Source of the DNA: JACJWR01 sp963752505
GTDB taxonomy: Bacteria; Actinomycetota; Actinomycetes; S36-B12; UBA10799
Direction: 5' to 3'
Assembly (NCBI GenBank): GCA_963752505.1
Contig: CAVVYM010000010.1
Coordinates: forward strand, 62,001 to 126,000
DNA length: 64,000 nt
Shown: piece by piece, positions 7,697 through 16,513 of the stretch
How positions within the stretch are numbered: the first letter of the stretch is position 1
Layout of the letters: every line of letters begins with the position of its first letter
Translations under genes and position numbers: made by a program
Notes under the pieces: generated by a model
What the model was told of the DNA's origin: nothing
Seen by the model: the letters and a program-made list of their open reading frames with translations, nothing else
Databases searched by the model: none

Positions 7697-8300
7697 TGAC
7701 CAGGATCCCAGAGTCGATCGGCATCAGCGACGCGACGAAGGTGGGGTTGTCGGCGGCATCGGTGAGGAAGTGCCGGGCCACACTGGTGTGCTCGTCGCGT
7801 CGGCTCGGATCCATGACCGCGTCGCCGTCGCCGAGCACTCCGAGGAACACCACGACGCCGCCGGGCCGCAGCAGACGCATGGCCTGCGCCAGGTGCTCCG
7901 ACGGCTCTTTGGCGCCCGCACCAATGACAACCAGATCGTAGGCGTGGTCGGCCAGACGTGAAATCACGTCCAACGAACGGCCGGTGATCGGGCGCACCCG
8001 GTGGCCGGTACCTGCCTCCCGGAACACTTCCCGAGCCACGTTGTCGGTAGCCGGGTCGGCTTCGATGGCGGTCAGCACCCCATCCTGCGCCATACCCGCG
8101 AGGAGGTAGAGGCTGCTTACGCCACCGTCGCCGCCCGCTTGCACCGCGGTACGCGCGTTGAGCGATGTCGCCAAGGTTCGCAGCAAGCCGCCAGCGGCTG
8201 GGCTGACCTGGCTGCTGGCCAAGTGCGACCCATGTTCACGAGCGGCCACGATTTGTGGGTCTTCCCGGTACCACTCATTGGCGAAGGACTCGATATCCAC
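7683..8300 (-). CDS. Class I SAM-dependent O-methyltransferase
   Basis: 205 residues from GTG 8300, with GGAGGGAAG upstream. The fold is of the caffeoyl-CoA/catechol O-methyltransferase type: N-terminal helices, then the SAM-binding strand V-Q-AGGDGGVSSLYLL, the acidic end of strand 2 (AIEADP), and D-LVVIGAG. The usual D-x-G-T/S-G glycine motif is changed to AGGDGG. It resembles Rv1220c-type enzymes, whose substrate is unknown. In M. tuberculosis this gene sits next to sigE and htrA; here htrA follows divergently after 199 bases and no sigma or anti-sigma gene lies between. Confidence 0.82.
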   Translation of the reverse strand: MDIESFANEWYREDPQIVAAREHGSHLASSQVSPAAGGLLRTLATSLNARTAVQAGGDGGVSSLYLLAGMAQDGVLTAIEADPATDNVAREVFREAGTGHRVRPITGRSLDVISRLADHAYDLVVIGAGAKEPSEHLAQAMRLLRPGGVVVFLGVLGDGDAVMDPSRRDEHTSVARHFLTDAADNPTFVASLMPIDSGILVITTE

Positions 8301-8420
8301 GCGCTTCCCTCCGGCGTCGATGGCTTTCAGTCCTTGCGCCGACGACGCAGGGACTGTGGAAGTCTACGGGCACGAGCCAGCGCACGGGGGCATTCGGGTC
8401 TAACGTGGTGCTTACATCAA

Positions 8421-8450
8421 TCTCGGAAGTTCTCGGAAGATCGCGGAAAC
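8421..8450 (+). repeat. Three in-phase 10-bp repeats (TCTCGGAAGN) upstream of htrA
   Basis: Units begin at 8421, 8431 and 8441 with consensus TCNCGGAANN; GGAA recurs every 10 bases, one helical turn. They lie 50-80 bases before the htrA start in the only promoter-sized gap between the O-methyltransferase and htrA. GGAA is also the core of ECF sigma -35 elements, so these could be operator half-sites or stacked -35 boxes. Confidence 0.55.
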
Positions 8451-8499
8451 GGGCTGCGTTCATGCAACCGACAGTGACTTTCACAACCTAGGAGAGACC

Positions 8500-9849
8500 A
8501 TGTCGGACCAGCCTTCGTTCGGCGACAAGCCGCTCGGCACCGCGGGCGAGTCGGCCCAGGATGGCGCAGCTGAGCACACCACCGAGGTCATCGCGAATCC
8601 CTACGCCGCCCAGGGCGACCCAGGCACGACGCGCCCACCGACGGTCTCTCCCGAATCGCTCCCGCCAACTCCACCAGTGGTCGGCGCCCCCTATGTTCCG
8701 TCGAGTGTGCCCGGAGGCCCCGGTGCGCCAGTGACCCCGGCTGGTCCACACGCCGGCCGTCGCCCCAGCCAGGGAATGGGCAAAGTGGTGGCCGTGGCCG
8801 CCGCCGCTGGCCTGCTGCTCGGCGGAGTGGGCGGCTACGCCGGATACACGTTGGCTGCAAACACAGTGCCGGTGAACGACACCACCAGCACCGGCTCCAC
8901 CTCGATTTCAATTCCTGCCGAGAACCTGTCGCCACGAGCAACAGGCTCGGTCGCCGACATCGCCGATCGCATGCTGCCCGCCGTAGTGTCAATCGAGGAG
9001 GCAGGTGCCGGCGGTACCGGAACCGGCAGCGGTTTCATCATTCGCGAAGATGGCTACATCGTCACGAACAACCACGTTGTCGAGGGGGCGGCCAACGGTG
9101 GCAGCATCACCGTCCAGTTCGACGATGGCTCCACCAAGTCAGCCGAGATCGTGGGACGCGACCCCTCCTATGACCTCGCTGTCATCAAGGTGGAGGCCAG
9201 CGGCCTGCCGGTCGCGTCCATCGGCAACTCCGAGAACATCGAGGTCGGCGATACCGTCGTCGCGTTGGGTTCTCCCTTGGGGCTCTCCGGCACCGTCACG
9301 TCGGGCATCGTCTCGGCCACCGACCGCCCGGTTACCGCCGGCGGCCAGGGCGACACCTCCTACATCAACGCCATTCAGACCGATGCGGCCATCAACCCGG
9401 GCAACTCCGGTGGTCCGCTCGTGAACGCGGCGGCGGAGGTCGTGGGAGTCAACTCGGCAATTGCCTCGCTCGGCAGCGACTTCAGCGGCCAGGCGGGTTC
9501 AATTGGCCTGGGATTCGCCATCCCCAGCAACACCACGAAGCGAATCGTGGAGGAAATCATCGACACTGGCCAGGCGGCAACTCCCGTGATCGGCGTCAAC
9601 CTCTCGCCTGAGGGAGACAGCCAGGGCGGTGCCACGGTCGGCTCGGTGGTGGATGGAGGTCCAGCCGATGACGCTGGCATCAAGGCCAACGATGTGATTG
9701 TCGCCGTGAACGGCGAGCCGACGAACGACTCCATCTCTCTCATCACGCAGATTCGCTCCTACGCGCCCGGTGACGAAGTGACGCTCACGGTCCAATCCGG
9801 ACAGGGCACTCGCGACGTCCAGGTGACGTTAGGTTCCAAGTCCGACTAG
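8500..9849 (+). CDS. htrA: Membrane-anchored HtrA/DegP-type serine protease with PDZ domain
   Basis: Envelope quality-control protease of the S1C family. 449 residues: a Pro/Gly-rich cytoplasmic segment (1-90), one membrane helix (about 95-120), a trypsin-like domain with the complete triad H192 (NNHVVEG), D225 (YDLAVIK) and S303 (GNSGGPL), then one PDZ domain (about 360-445, containing GSVVDGGPADDAGI). The ATG at 8500 has AGGAGAG upstream. It is followed by a hairpin and then tatB, as in mycobacteria, where the locus also includes sigE and rseA; those are absent here. The GGAA repeats upstream may link it to envelope stress control. Confidence 0.93.
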   Translation: MSDQPSFGDKPLGTAGESAQDGAAEHTTEVIANPYAAQGDPGTTRPPTVSPESLPPTPPVVGAPYVPSSVPGGPGAPVTPAGPHAGRRPSQGMGKVVAVAAAAGLLLGGVGGYAGYTLAANTVPVNDTTSTGSTSISIPAENLSPRATGSVADIADRMLPAVVSIEEAGAGGTGTGSGFIIREDGYIVTNNHVVEGAANGGSITVQFDDGSTKSAEIVGRDPSYDLAVIKVEASGLPVASIGNSENIEVGDTVVALGSPLGLSGTVTSGIVSATDRPVTAGGQGDTSYINAIQTDAAINPGNSGGPLVNAAAEVVGVNSAIASLGSDFSGQAGSIGLGFAIPSNTTKRIVEEIIDTGQAATPVIGVNLSPEGDSQGGATVGSVVDGGPADDAGIKANDVIVAVNGEPTNDSISLITQIRSYAPGDEVTLTVQSGQGTRDVQVTLGSKSD

Positions 9850-9860
9850 CCGTACCCTGG

Positions 9861-9899
9861 ACGGGCCACGCCGAATCATGACGCATCGGCGTGGCCCGT
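9861..9899 (+). terminator. Hairpin between htrA and tatB
   Basis: 14-bp perfect stem ACGGGCCACGCCGA (9861-9874) with its complement at 9886-9899 and an 11-base loop. It starts 11 bases after the htrA stop and ends 24 bases before the tatB start, so it either ends htrA mRNA or attenuates tatB. Confidence 0.75.
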
Positions 9900-9923
9900 T
9901 CACATATCCGGGCAGGAGGCGAC

Positions 9924-10367
9924 GTGTTCGACATCGGACTGGGTGAAATCATCGCCCTTGCGGCTGTCGCCCTGCTCGTGTTCGGCCCGGATCAGCTACC
10001 CAAGGTTGCCGCGCAGGCCGGCCGACTCCTCCGCGATGTGCGCACCATGGCTGCGTCAGCGAGGCAGGAATTGTCCGATTCCGCGGGCATGGATGAGATC
10101 AGCAAGGACCTCAAGTCCCTTACGGACCTGCATCCCAAACGCCTGATGTCATCGGTTTGGGAGGACCCCACAGCAGACGACGCAAAGCCCGGAACTGCTC
10201 CGGCCGGCGGTCAATCGGCGGCTACGTCCGCCACTGGCGGTGGCGCACCCGACTCGGCTGAGGCCAACGCAGAGCCGGCATCCAAGAAGGGCGGTGCCGA
10301 TAACAGTCCGCCGCCGCCGCCGTCGGCCGCCGCGAGCAGCCCCTCCTACGATCCGGACGCCACCTGA
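9924..10367 (+). CDS. tatB: Sec-independent protein translocase subunit TatB
   Basis: Part of the twin-arginine translocation complex that exports folded proteins. 147 residues from GTG 9924, preceded by GGCAGGAGG. The N terminus F-DIGLGEIIALAAVALLVFG is the typical single membrane helix, followed by the GPDQLPK hinge and an amphipathic helix (about residues 25-50, GRLLRDVRTMAASARQEL). The C-terminal half is a low-complexity Pro/Ala/Ser tail. GPDQLPK with long tail distinguishes TatB from TatA. The gene converges with mrp. Confidence 0.9.
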   Translation: MFDIGLGEIIALAAVALLVFGPDQLPKVAAQAGRLLRDVRTMAASARQELSDSAGMDEISKDLKSLTDLHPKRLMSSVWEDPTADDAKPGTAPAGGQSAATSATGGGAPDSAEANAEPASKKGGADNSPPPPPSAAASSPSYDPDAT

Positions 10368-10433
10368 GCCAGGGTGCGCGGTGCGCCGTTGTCACTGTTC
10401 GTGTGAAACGGGCACCCGCAGCCGTGTGATCGG

Positions 10434-11573
10434 TCAGAACCGGCTCGCAGGCGTGAGTCCGAGGGAGAGTCCGGTGAGGCCGCGGGGTCGGGCGGCGAGC
10501 TGATCGGCGAGGTCGCGAATGGCCTGCGAGGCCGTCGCCTCCGGTTCGGCCAGCACCAACGGGTCGCCGTTGTCGCCGCCTTCGCGCAGTCGGATGTCGA
10601 AAGGCACCCGCGTGAGCAGGGGGACTTCGGTGGAGAGTTCCTTGGAGAGCACCTGTGCCACCAGCTTTCCACCGCCGCTACCGAACAGGTCGATCGGTTC
10701 ACCGCAGTGCGGGCAGCCCATCGCGCTCATGTTCTCGACCACGCCCACCACTCGTTGCTTGGTGTGCTGGGCCATCATGCCAGCGCGAACTGCAACGTCC
10801 GCTGCTCCGGCCTGCGGGGTGGTGACCACCAACAGTTCCGACTGCGGCAGCAACTGGCCCAGGCTCATCGCCATGTCGCCGGTGCCGGGTGGAAGGTCGA
10901 TCAGCAGGAAGTCGAGGTCGCCCCAGAACACATCGGTGAGGAACTGCTGGAGCAGTTTGTGGTTCATGGGGCCGCGGTAGGCCACGGCTTGGGCCACCCC
11001 ACCGGGTTTGAACATCAGCATGGAAATCGCCTGCACGCCGTGTGCCGCGGGCGGCATCAGCATGCCTTCGACGCGGGTCGGGAACCTGTCGATGCCGAGG
11101 ATGCGGGGCACCGAGTGGCCGTAGATGTCGGCGTCGAGCACCCCGACCGCCAGTCCCTTGGCGGCGAGTGCGACGGCGAGGTTCACGGTGATCGACGACT
11201 TGCCAACGCCGCCCTTGCCTGACGAGACCCCGATGATGCGGGTGGTGTTGCCGGGTCGGTTGAATACGATTTCGCGCGTGGGACCCTGGAGCTTCTCCCG
11301 CAGTTCCTTGCGCTGCTCGTCGCTCATGACGTCGAGTTCGACCGCCACCGACGTGACACCGGCCACACCGGCGACCGCAGTCCGTACGCGCTCGATGATG
11401 GTGTCCTGCATGGGGCAGGACGAGACGGTGAGGAACACCGCGACCGTCACTGAACCGTCGTCGTCGATGTCGACCGACTTCACCATCCCCAGTTCCGTGA
11501 TGGGCCGCCGGATCTCAGGGTCCTGCACGGTGGAGAGGGCAGCGTCGATCGATTCGCGCGTCACAGGGGCCAT
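10434..11573 (-). CDS. mrp: Mrp/NBP35-type iron-sulfur cluster carrier ATPase
   Basis: 379 residues. The N-terminal MIP18/DUF59 domain (about 1-90, S-T-VQDPEIRRPITELGMV) is joined to a P-loop NTPase with the deviant Walker A SSGKGGVGKSS (about 125-135) and a later CPHC pair (near residue 285) that bridges a 4Fe-4S cluster in the Mrp dimer. It is expected to hand assembled Fe-S clusters to client enzymes. ATG 11573 is preferred because TACGAT ends 7 bases upstream; ATG 11582 is an in-frame alternative. The same gene order (mrp, DUF1003, MgtE-N/CBS protein) occurs in mycobacteria. Confidence 0.92.
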   Translation of the reverse strand: MAPVTRESIDAALSTVQDPEIRRPITELGMVKSVDIDDDGSVTVAVFLTVSSCPMQDTIIERVRTAVAGVAGVTSVAVELDVMSDEQRKELREKLQGPTREIVFNRPGNTTRIIGVSSGKGGVGKSSITVNLAVALAAKGLAVGVLDADIYGHSVPRILGIDRFPTRVEGMLMPPAAHGVQAISMLMFKPGGVAQAVAYRGPMNHKLLQQFLTDVFWGDLDFLLIDLPPGTGDMAMSLGQLLPQSELLVVTTPQAGAADVAVRAGMMAQHTKQRVVGVVENMSAMGCPHCGEPIDLFGSGGGKLVAQVLSKELSTEVPLLTRVPFDIRLREGGDNGDPLVLAEPEATASQAIRDLADQLAARPRGLTGLSLGLTPASRF

Positions 11574-11635
11574 GTGCCACATCGTACGTATTCCCGCTCT
11601 GCCGACCACTAAGGGCGTGGCGGACGTGAGGTGGG

Positions 11636-12142
11636 CTACTTGCCCGAGGTGGAGTTGCGTTCGTCGAGTTGCTCGAGGATCGCCCGAAGCTCCGCGCGCA
11701 GGTAGTCGCGCGTCACGACCTCGCCAACGCTTTGGCGCAGTGAGGCGAGCTCCCGGGTGATGTATTCGGTGTCGGCGATGAGCATCTCGGTACTGCCCCG
11801 ATCCTCCTGGTACTGAACCCGGTCGCGGTCGGTTTGCCGGTTCTGTGCGAGCAGAATCAGCGGGGCCGCGTAGCTCGCCTGCAGCGAGAGCAACAGTGTC
11901 AGGAAGATGAAGGGATACGGATCGACCGTCCACTTTTCCGGCGCCGCCACGTTCCACACCAGCCAGGCGATGATGAAGGCGGTCATCCAGGCGATGAAGC
12001 GCCAGGATCCGATGAATCTGGCGATGCGTTCGCTCAGCGCGCCGAAAGTCTCCGGATCGTAGGTTGGGCGCAGAGATCGGCGCCCCTCGCGTGGTTGGTC
12101 CAGGCTGGGCAGACGCCTGCGCAGGTGCGGTCTAGTTGCCAT
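11636..12142 (-). CDS. DUF1003 integral membrane protein
   Basis: 168 residues: a basic N terminus, two membrane helices (about residues 45-65 and 78-100, with F-LTLLLSLQASYAAPLILLAQNRQ) and a C-terminal charged coiled-coil region. The L-S-QASYAAPLILLAQNRQ-x2-R-DR segment is the DUF1003 hallmark. Function unknown. Its start overlaps the end of the MgtE-N/CBS gene by 11 bases, so translation is coupled; the two have been noted together widely in actinobacteria, suggesting a shared role in ion homeostasis (inference). Confidence 0.85.
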   Translation of the reverse strand: MATRPHLRRRLPSLDQPREGRRSLRPTYDPETFGALSERIARFIGSWRFIAWMTAFIIAWLVWNVAAPEKWTVDPYPFIFLTLLLSLQASYAAPLILLAQNRQTDRDRVQYQEDRGSTEMLIADTEYITRELASLRQSVGEVVTRDYLRAELRAILEQLDERNSTSGK

Positions 12143-13397
12143 CGCGACTCACATCCGATTCTTCTTCCCGCCGATCTCGCCAGTCTTCCGGGAGCATATG
12201 GTCGATGACGTCGTCGACGGTAACGGCACCGAGCAGATGGCGCGCCTCATCGATGATGGGGATGGCCACCAGGTTGTAGGTCGCGAACGACAGCGTCACT
12301 TCACTGAGCGGTGCCTGCGGGCCGATCGGGGTGATCGACTTGTCCAGCACGGAGGTCACCAGCATTGAGGGCGGCTCCCGCAGGAGGCGCTGGAAGTGGG
12401 CCACCCCGAGGAAGCGCCCGGTCGGAGTCTCCAGCGGCGCACGCACGACGTAGACCTGAGCTGCCAGGCTCGGTGCCAGATCCGGGTTTCGAATCGCTGC
12501 CAGCGCCTGTGCCACGGTCGCGTCTGGGGGCAAGATGATGGGTTCGGGATTCATCATGCCGCCTGCGGTGGCGTCATCGTAGATCAGCAGCCGACGCAGA
12601 TCCTCGGCTTCGTCGGGCTCGACCAGGTCGAGCAGCGCCTCGGCCCGCTCTGGGCTGAGATCCGAGAGCAGGTCCGCGGCGTCGTCTGGGTCCATGAGCT
12701 CGAGCAGGTCGGCGGCCCGCTCCGCATCGAGCCCGTTGAGCACCTCGATGCGGCTGGCATCGCCCATCTCTTCCATCACGTCGGCGAGGCGGGCGTCCTC
12801 CATTCCGCGCGCGACTTCGACTCTGCGCTTCTTGGGCAGGTCACCCAGCAGGGTGGCAACGTCGGCTGGGTGCATTTGTTCGACTTGGTCGAGCAGCGTG
12901 TCGACCGCCTGGTCGGGCTCGGGCAGCCCCAGGCCGGAGACCTCCGACCAGTCGACACCGGCGGTGGTTGCCCGTCGGCGCAGCCTGGATCGTCCCTTGC
13001 GCACGTGCAGCCGCGTGATCGTCCACTCCTGGTTACGCCACTCCATGCCCACATCGAGCACCTTCACGGCCTCGCCGGTGGCAGTCAGCACCCCGCGACG
13101 ATCCACGAGTTCGGCTACCACGAGGGTCTCGTTTGGCCGGGTGGCGAACTGGCGCAGGTTGACCCGGCCTGACGTCACAACGGCACCGAGTTCGATCTCG
13201 GTCACCTTGGTCATCGGCATGAAGATGCGACGGCGCGCCCCCACCTCAACCACCATTCCGATGACCCGTGGGTAGTCGGGCGGGTTGCGCAGGATGCAGA
13301 CGAGGTCGCGGACGATGCCCAATTGGTCACCATTGGGCGCGAACACAGCGGTGCCGGAAAGCCGGGCGGCGTAGATGCGCGCGGTGTGTTTCGCCAT
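12132..13397 (-). CDS. PRC-barrel, MgtE N-domain and CBS protein without a channel domain
   Basis: 421 residues. The first 160 form PRC-barrel-like beta segments, residues about 170-280 are the superhelical MgtE N-terminal domain (repeats of L-x-P-x-x-A-x-x-L, for example MDPDDAADLLSDLSPERAEAL), and about 285-410 are a pair of CBS domains. In magnesium transporter MgtE these two modules sense cytosolic Mg and gate the pore, but the five-helix membrane domain is missing here and no hydrophobic segments appear. It may regulate a partner channel such as the adjacent DUF1003 protein (inference). ATG 13397 has TACCCT seven bases upstream. Confidence 0.85.
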   Translation of the reverse strand: MAKHTARIYAARLSGTAVFAPNGDQLGIVRDLVCILRNPPDYPRVIGMVVEVGARRRIFMPMTKVTEIELGAVVTSGRVNLRQFATRPNETLVVAELVDRRGVLTATGEAVKVLDVGMEWRNQEWTITRLHVRKGRSRLRRRATTAGVDWSEVSGLGLPEPDQAVDTLLDQVEQMHPADVATLLGDLPKKRRVEVARGMEDARLADVMEEMGDASRIEVLNGLDAERAADLLELMDPDDAADLLSDLSPERAEALLDLVEPDEAEDLRRLLIYDDATAGGMMNPEPIILPPDATVAQALAAIRNPDLAPSLAAQVYVVRAPLETPTGRFLGVAHFQRLLREPPSMLVTSVLDKSITPIGPQAPLSEVTLSFATYNLVAIPIIDEARHLLGAVTVDDVIDHMLPEDWRDRREEESDVSRDGN

Positions 13398-13447
13398 GGT
13401 GGGCAGGGTAGCGCTCGCGGCCGACTACCGGCGGCTACCGTGCGCCT
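13398..13447. promoter_or_regulatory. Divergent leaderless promoters (MgtE-N/CBS gene and EamA gene)
   Basis: Minus strand: TACCCT (13410-13405) ends 7 bases before ATG 13397. Plus strand: TACCGT (13436-13441) ends 6 bases before GTG 13448. The two -10s are 25 bases apart and do not overlap, unlike the dapD/dapE element. No Shine-Dalgarno is present for either gene. Confidence 0.65.
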
Positions 13448-14380
13448 GTGACGACATCGACGGTTCCGGAGGAGCGCCCCGGCGTTGCGCGCCCGCAGCT
13501 GGGTCTGCTGGCGGTGGCCGTGTTCTTCATCTCGACCTCTGCACCGATCATCGCCGCCACGACCGCACCAGCACTGGCCATCGCCTTCTGGCGCACCGCG
13601 CTGGGCGCTGTGTTCACGGCCCCGTACACGTTTCTTCGGCATCGGCGCGAGCTGCTGGCCCTGAATCGCCACCAGTTGCTGCTTTCGGCCGCCGGGGGAG
13701 TGTTACTCGCTGCACACTTCGCGACCTGGATTCCGAGTCTGCGTTTCACCTCTGTTGCGTCCAGCACCGCCTTGGTTTCCACCCAGCCGGTGTGGGCGGC
13801 CCTGTTGGCGCGGGCCATGGGCGTGCGGTTTTCGGGACGTGTGTGGCTCGGGATCGGCGTGGCCCTCCTGGGAGTCGTCCTGTTGACTGGCGTGGATGTC
13901 TCGTTGGACCGCCAGTCGCTCGTCGGCGATGCGCTGGCGCTCGTGGGTGCGGTCTTGGCGGCCGCCTACGTCACCGTGGGGGAACGGGCCCGCCGCGACG
14001 TGAGCACGGCCAGCTACACCCTGGTGGCCTATTCATCATCGGCCGTGGTGCTGCTTCCGGTGTGCGTGGTCGCGGGGGCGTCGCTGGGGGGCTACCCGGC
14101 GGTGGACTGGTGGCTGATTCTGGCGTTGACGTTGCTCGCGCAGCTGCTGGGGCACTCCTTGATCAACGCGACCCTGCGGACCACGTCAGCCACAGTCACG
14201 TCCATGGGCATCTTGTTCGAAATGCCCATCGCGACGGTGCTCGCTGCCCTCTTCCTGGGCCAGTTCCCGCCGTTGGCGGTACTTCCGGCCCTGGTGTTAC
14301 TCCTCGTCGGGGTGGCCATAGTCGTGCGTGCCGGTGCCGGGACCGCCCCCTCGGCGGTGCTCGCTGAATCGCCCAGCTAG
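13448..14380 (+). CDS. EamA/DMT family transporter
   Basis: 310 residues with ten predicted membrane helices arranged as two EamA repeats (about 20-150 and 160-300), the hallmark of the drug/metabolite transporter superfamily. The first repeat has F-W-RTALGAVF after helix 2 and the second ends with a helix resembling LLLVGVAIVVRAG. Substrates in this family include amino acids, nucleosides and metabolites exported from the cell and cannot be inferred. The GTG at 13448 is fixed by the -10 located 6 bases upstream. Not obviously in an operon; the lyase gene follows 89 bases later with its own promoter-like sequence. Confidence 0.85.
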   Translation: MTTSTVPEERPGVARPQLGLLAVAVFFISTSAPIIAATTAPALAIAFWRTALGAVFTAPYTFLRHRRELLALNRHQLLLSAAGGVLLAAHFATWIPSLRFTSVASSTALVSTQPVWAALLARAMGVRFSGRVWLGIGVALLGVVLLTGVDVSLDRQSLVGDALALVGAVLAAAYVTVGERARRDVSTASYTLVAYSSSAVVLLPVCVVAGASLGGYPAVDWWLILALTLLAQLLGHSLINATLRTTSATVTSMGILFEMPIATVLAALFLGQFPPLAVLPALVLLLVGVAIVVRAGAGTAPSAVLAESPS

Positions 14381-14469
14381 CGCGCTGGCGCGCCCACGGT
14401 GAGTGCGACGCTCAGCCGTTGGACCCTGGCCGAATCCGCGGTGGAGCGGGGGCACTATCGTTTTGGGTT

Positions 14470-15441
14470 ATGACCGAATCAACGTCGCGCTCACTTCGTT
14501 CCCGTCGTTCCAACCTCGCGGTCCCGGGCAGCAATCCCAAGATGCTGGACAAGGCACGCGGGTTGCCCGCCGACCAAATCTTCATGGACATTGAAGATGC
14601 GGTTGCGCCTATCGCCAAGCCGGACGCGCGCAAAAACATCGTCGCAGCGTTGAACGAAGGTGGCTACGACGGCAAGGTGCGCGTGGTGCGAGTGAACGAC
14701 CTGACCACGCACTGGACCTACCGCGACGTCATCGAGGTGGTCGAGGGGGCGGGCGCCAATCTCGACTGCATCATGCTGCCGAAGGTGCAGACCGCGGAGC
14801 AGATCCACTGGCTCGACACCTTGCTCACCCAAATCGAGACCACCATGGGCTACGAGGTTGGCCGGATCGGCATCGAGGCGCAGATCGAGAACGCCATGGG
14901 TCTGATCAACGTCGACGCAATCGCCGCCGCGTCACCCCGCGTCGAGACCATCATCTTCGGGCCGGCCGACTTCATGGCCAGCATCAACATGAAGAGCCTC
15001 ATCGTCGGCGAACAGCCCCCCGGCTACACCGAGGGCGACGCCTACCACTACATCCTGATGCGGATCCTCATGGCCGCCCGGGCCTACGACAAGCAGGCCA
15101 TCGACGGTCCCTTCTTGCAGATTCGCGACGTGGATGCCTACCGGCGGGTGGCTGAGCGTTCGGCGGCGCTGGGATTCGACGGCAAGTGGGTGCTGCACCC
15201 CGGTCAGGTCGAGGCTGCGAACGAGGTCTACTCGCCGCGGCAGGAGGACTACGACCACGCCGAACTCATCCTGGACGCCTACGAGTTCTACACCTCGGCA
15301 GAGGGCGGCGGCCTTGGCGCGGTCATGCTCGGCGACGAGATGATCGACGAGGCATCGCGGAAGATGGCGCTCGTGATCGCCGCCAAGGGTCGCGCGGCTG
15401 GCATGGCGCGCACCAAGACGTTCACCCCGCCCGAAAGCTGA
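14470..15441 (+). CDS. HpcH/HpaI-CitE family lyase, L-malyl-CoA/beta-methylmalyl-CoA lyase-like
   Basis: 323 residues. The CitE-like TIM barrel opens with RSNLAVPGSNPKML, then DIEDAVAP (metal-binding acidic pair), MLPKVQ, the substrate-Arg/Glu region E-AQIENAMGL and FGPADFMA. The length, GSNPKM opening, YH-L-R-L-AARAY and the C-terminal GFDGKWVLHPGQ-x-ANEVY resemble malyl-CoA lyases of Chloroflexus and Rhodobacter more than citrate lyase beta subunits. Such enzymes cleave or form malyl-CoA/methylmalyl-CoA with glyoxylate. No other glyoxylate-cycle genes are nearby, so the pathway is open. ATG 14470 is chosen; TATCGT lies eight bases upstream. Confidence 0.78.
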   Translation: MTESTSRSLRSRRSNLAVPGSNPKMLDKARGLPADQIFMDIEDAVAPIAKPDARKNIVAALNEGGYDGKVRVVRVNDLTTHWTYRDVIEVVEGAGANLDCIMLPKVQTAEQIHWLDTLLTQIETTMGYEVGRIGIEAQIENAMGLINVDAIAAASPRVETIIFGPADFMASINMKSLIVGEQPPGYTEGDAYHYILMRILMAARAYDKQAIDGPFLQIRDVDAYRRVAERSAALGFDGKWVLHPGQVEAANEVYSPRQEDYDHAELILDAYEFYTSAEGGGLGAVMLGDEMIDEASRKMALVIAAKGRAAGMARTKTFTPPES

Positions 15442-15487
15442 CCCAGGCGGGTTGCCGTTGTGACTGCGGGCCGCAGCGAGGCTCGCA

Positions 15488-16438
15488 ATGGATGATCCCC
15501 CGGAGCACGTACGACTCGTCGCTACGGAGTGGGACGTAGTTCTCACCGAGCGCACGCACACGCGCTACTCCCACACCTGGTTCGGGCTGCGGGGCGATGA
15601 GCATGTGGTGCTCAAGGTCGGCGACGCTGCGGCAAGGCGGCGCGAGGCCGCTGCGCTCAGGATCTACGCCGGCCATGTGGGCAATGTCGGATTCGCGTCG
15701 GCCAGGGGGGCCACCGCCGACGCCGAACCGCCCCCATCCCGGGATGTCAACGTTGCCTGCCGGCTGCTGGCCGAACGACCCGGCGCCCTGCTCCTTGAGC
15801 GGATTCTCCTCGGCGACGACCTCCGTCCGCTGTCTGAGGCCGACGACGACGCAGCAACCGCCATCGCAGGTGCCACTATCGCCCGGATGCAGCGCGCTGC
15901 CACCCCGGCGAGACCGCCGGAAGTGCCGGAGCTGCGTGGAGTGCGCAGCGCGTTCGACCAGTACTGGGCCCGCAGTGGCGCCGAGGCAGGTGAACCACCG
16001 CTGCCCGAGGAACTCGTTGCGCGTGCCCACGCCCTGCTGGTCGACTTGAGCGCCCCGGCCGCCACTGACACGTTGCTGCACGGTGATGCGCACCATCAGA
16101 ATGTGATCCGGCAGGGATTCGGCGGCCCGGACGACGTGTGGCGCGTCATCGACCCTCACGGCTGGTGGGGCGATCCAACGTTCGACGCGGTGGCGTTGAT
16201 GCTGAATCTGCACGGGTCGCTGGCAATGTCGCGCACGGCTGCGACCGAACTGCGCGCACGCGCCCGACGGCGGGCCGCAATCCTTGCGGAGACGGCGGGT
16301 GTGGATCCGACACGGCTGCTGGCGTGGACCTTCGTCGGGGGCATCGTGGCGGAACTCTGGTGTCTGGCGGATCACGGGTTCGTGCAGGGTGGTCCGCTCA
16401 AACTGGCAGTCGCACTCCACGCCGGGCGACTGGCCTAG
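15488..16438 (+). CDS. Aminoglycoside/hydroxyurea phosphotransferase-like kinase (APH(6)-type fold)
   Basis: 316 residues with a protein-kinase-like phosphotransferase core: V-LKVG near residue 40 (ATP Lys), the catalytic loop LLHGDAHHQNV (about 198-208) and the Mg-binding IDPHGWWGDPTFD (about 221-233). The H-x-D-x-HH-x-N and I-DP-x-G-x2-GDP-x-x-D pattern is that of the streptomycin 6-kinase/hydroxyurea kinase family (PF04655). Most environmental members have no proven antibiotic substrate, so resistance should not be assumed. A short CTGCGG-G-CCGCAG palindrome (15464-15476) precedes the ATG. Located between the lyase and the acyl-CoA dehydrogenase without overlap. Confidence 0.8.
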   Translation: MDDPPEHVRLVATEWDVVLTERTHTRYSHTWFGLRGDEHVVLKVGDAAARRREAAALRIYAGHVGNVGFASARGATADAEPPPSRDVNVACRLLAERPGALLLERILLGDDLRPLSEADDDAATAIAGATIARMQRAATPARPPEVPELRGVRSAFDQYWARSGAEAGEPPLPEELVARAHALLVDLSAPAATDTLLHGDAHHQNVIRQGFGGPDDVWRVIDPHGWWGDPTFDAVALMLNLHGSLAMSRTAATELRARARRRAAILAETAGVDPTRLLAWTFVGGIVAELWCLADHGFVQGGPLKLAVALHAGRLA

Positions 16439-16513
16439 GCACGACGTCCGCGTGATGCGGCCTGGGGCGTACCACGGGGCCTGGCGTTCGGTCGGGGTCC
16501 CCGCTGGCGGCCT

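Noticed and set aside
15488..16438. Antibiotic resistance gene
   Set aside because: The kinase fold fits the streptomycin/hydroxyurea family, but most chromosomal relatives have unknown substrates and the context is metabolic.
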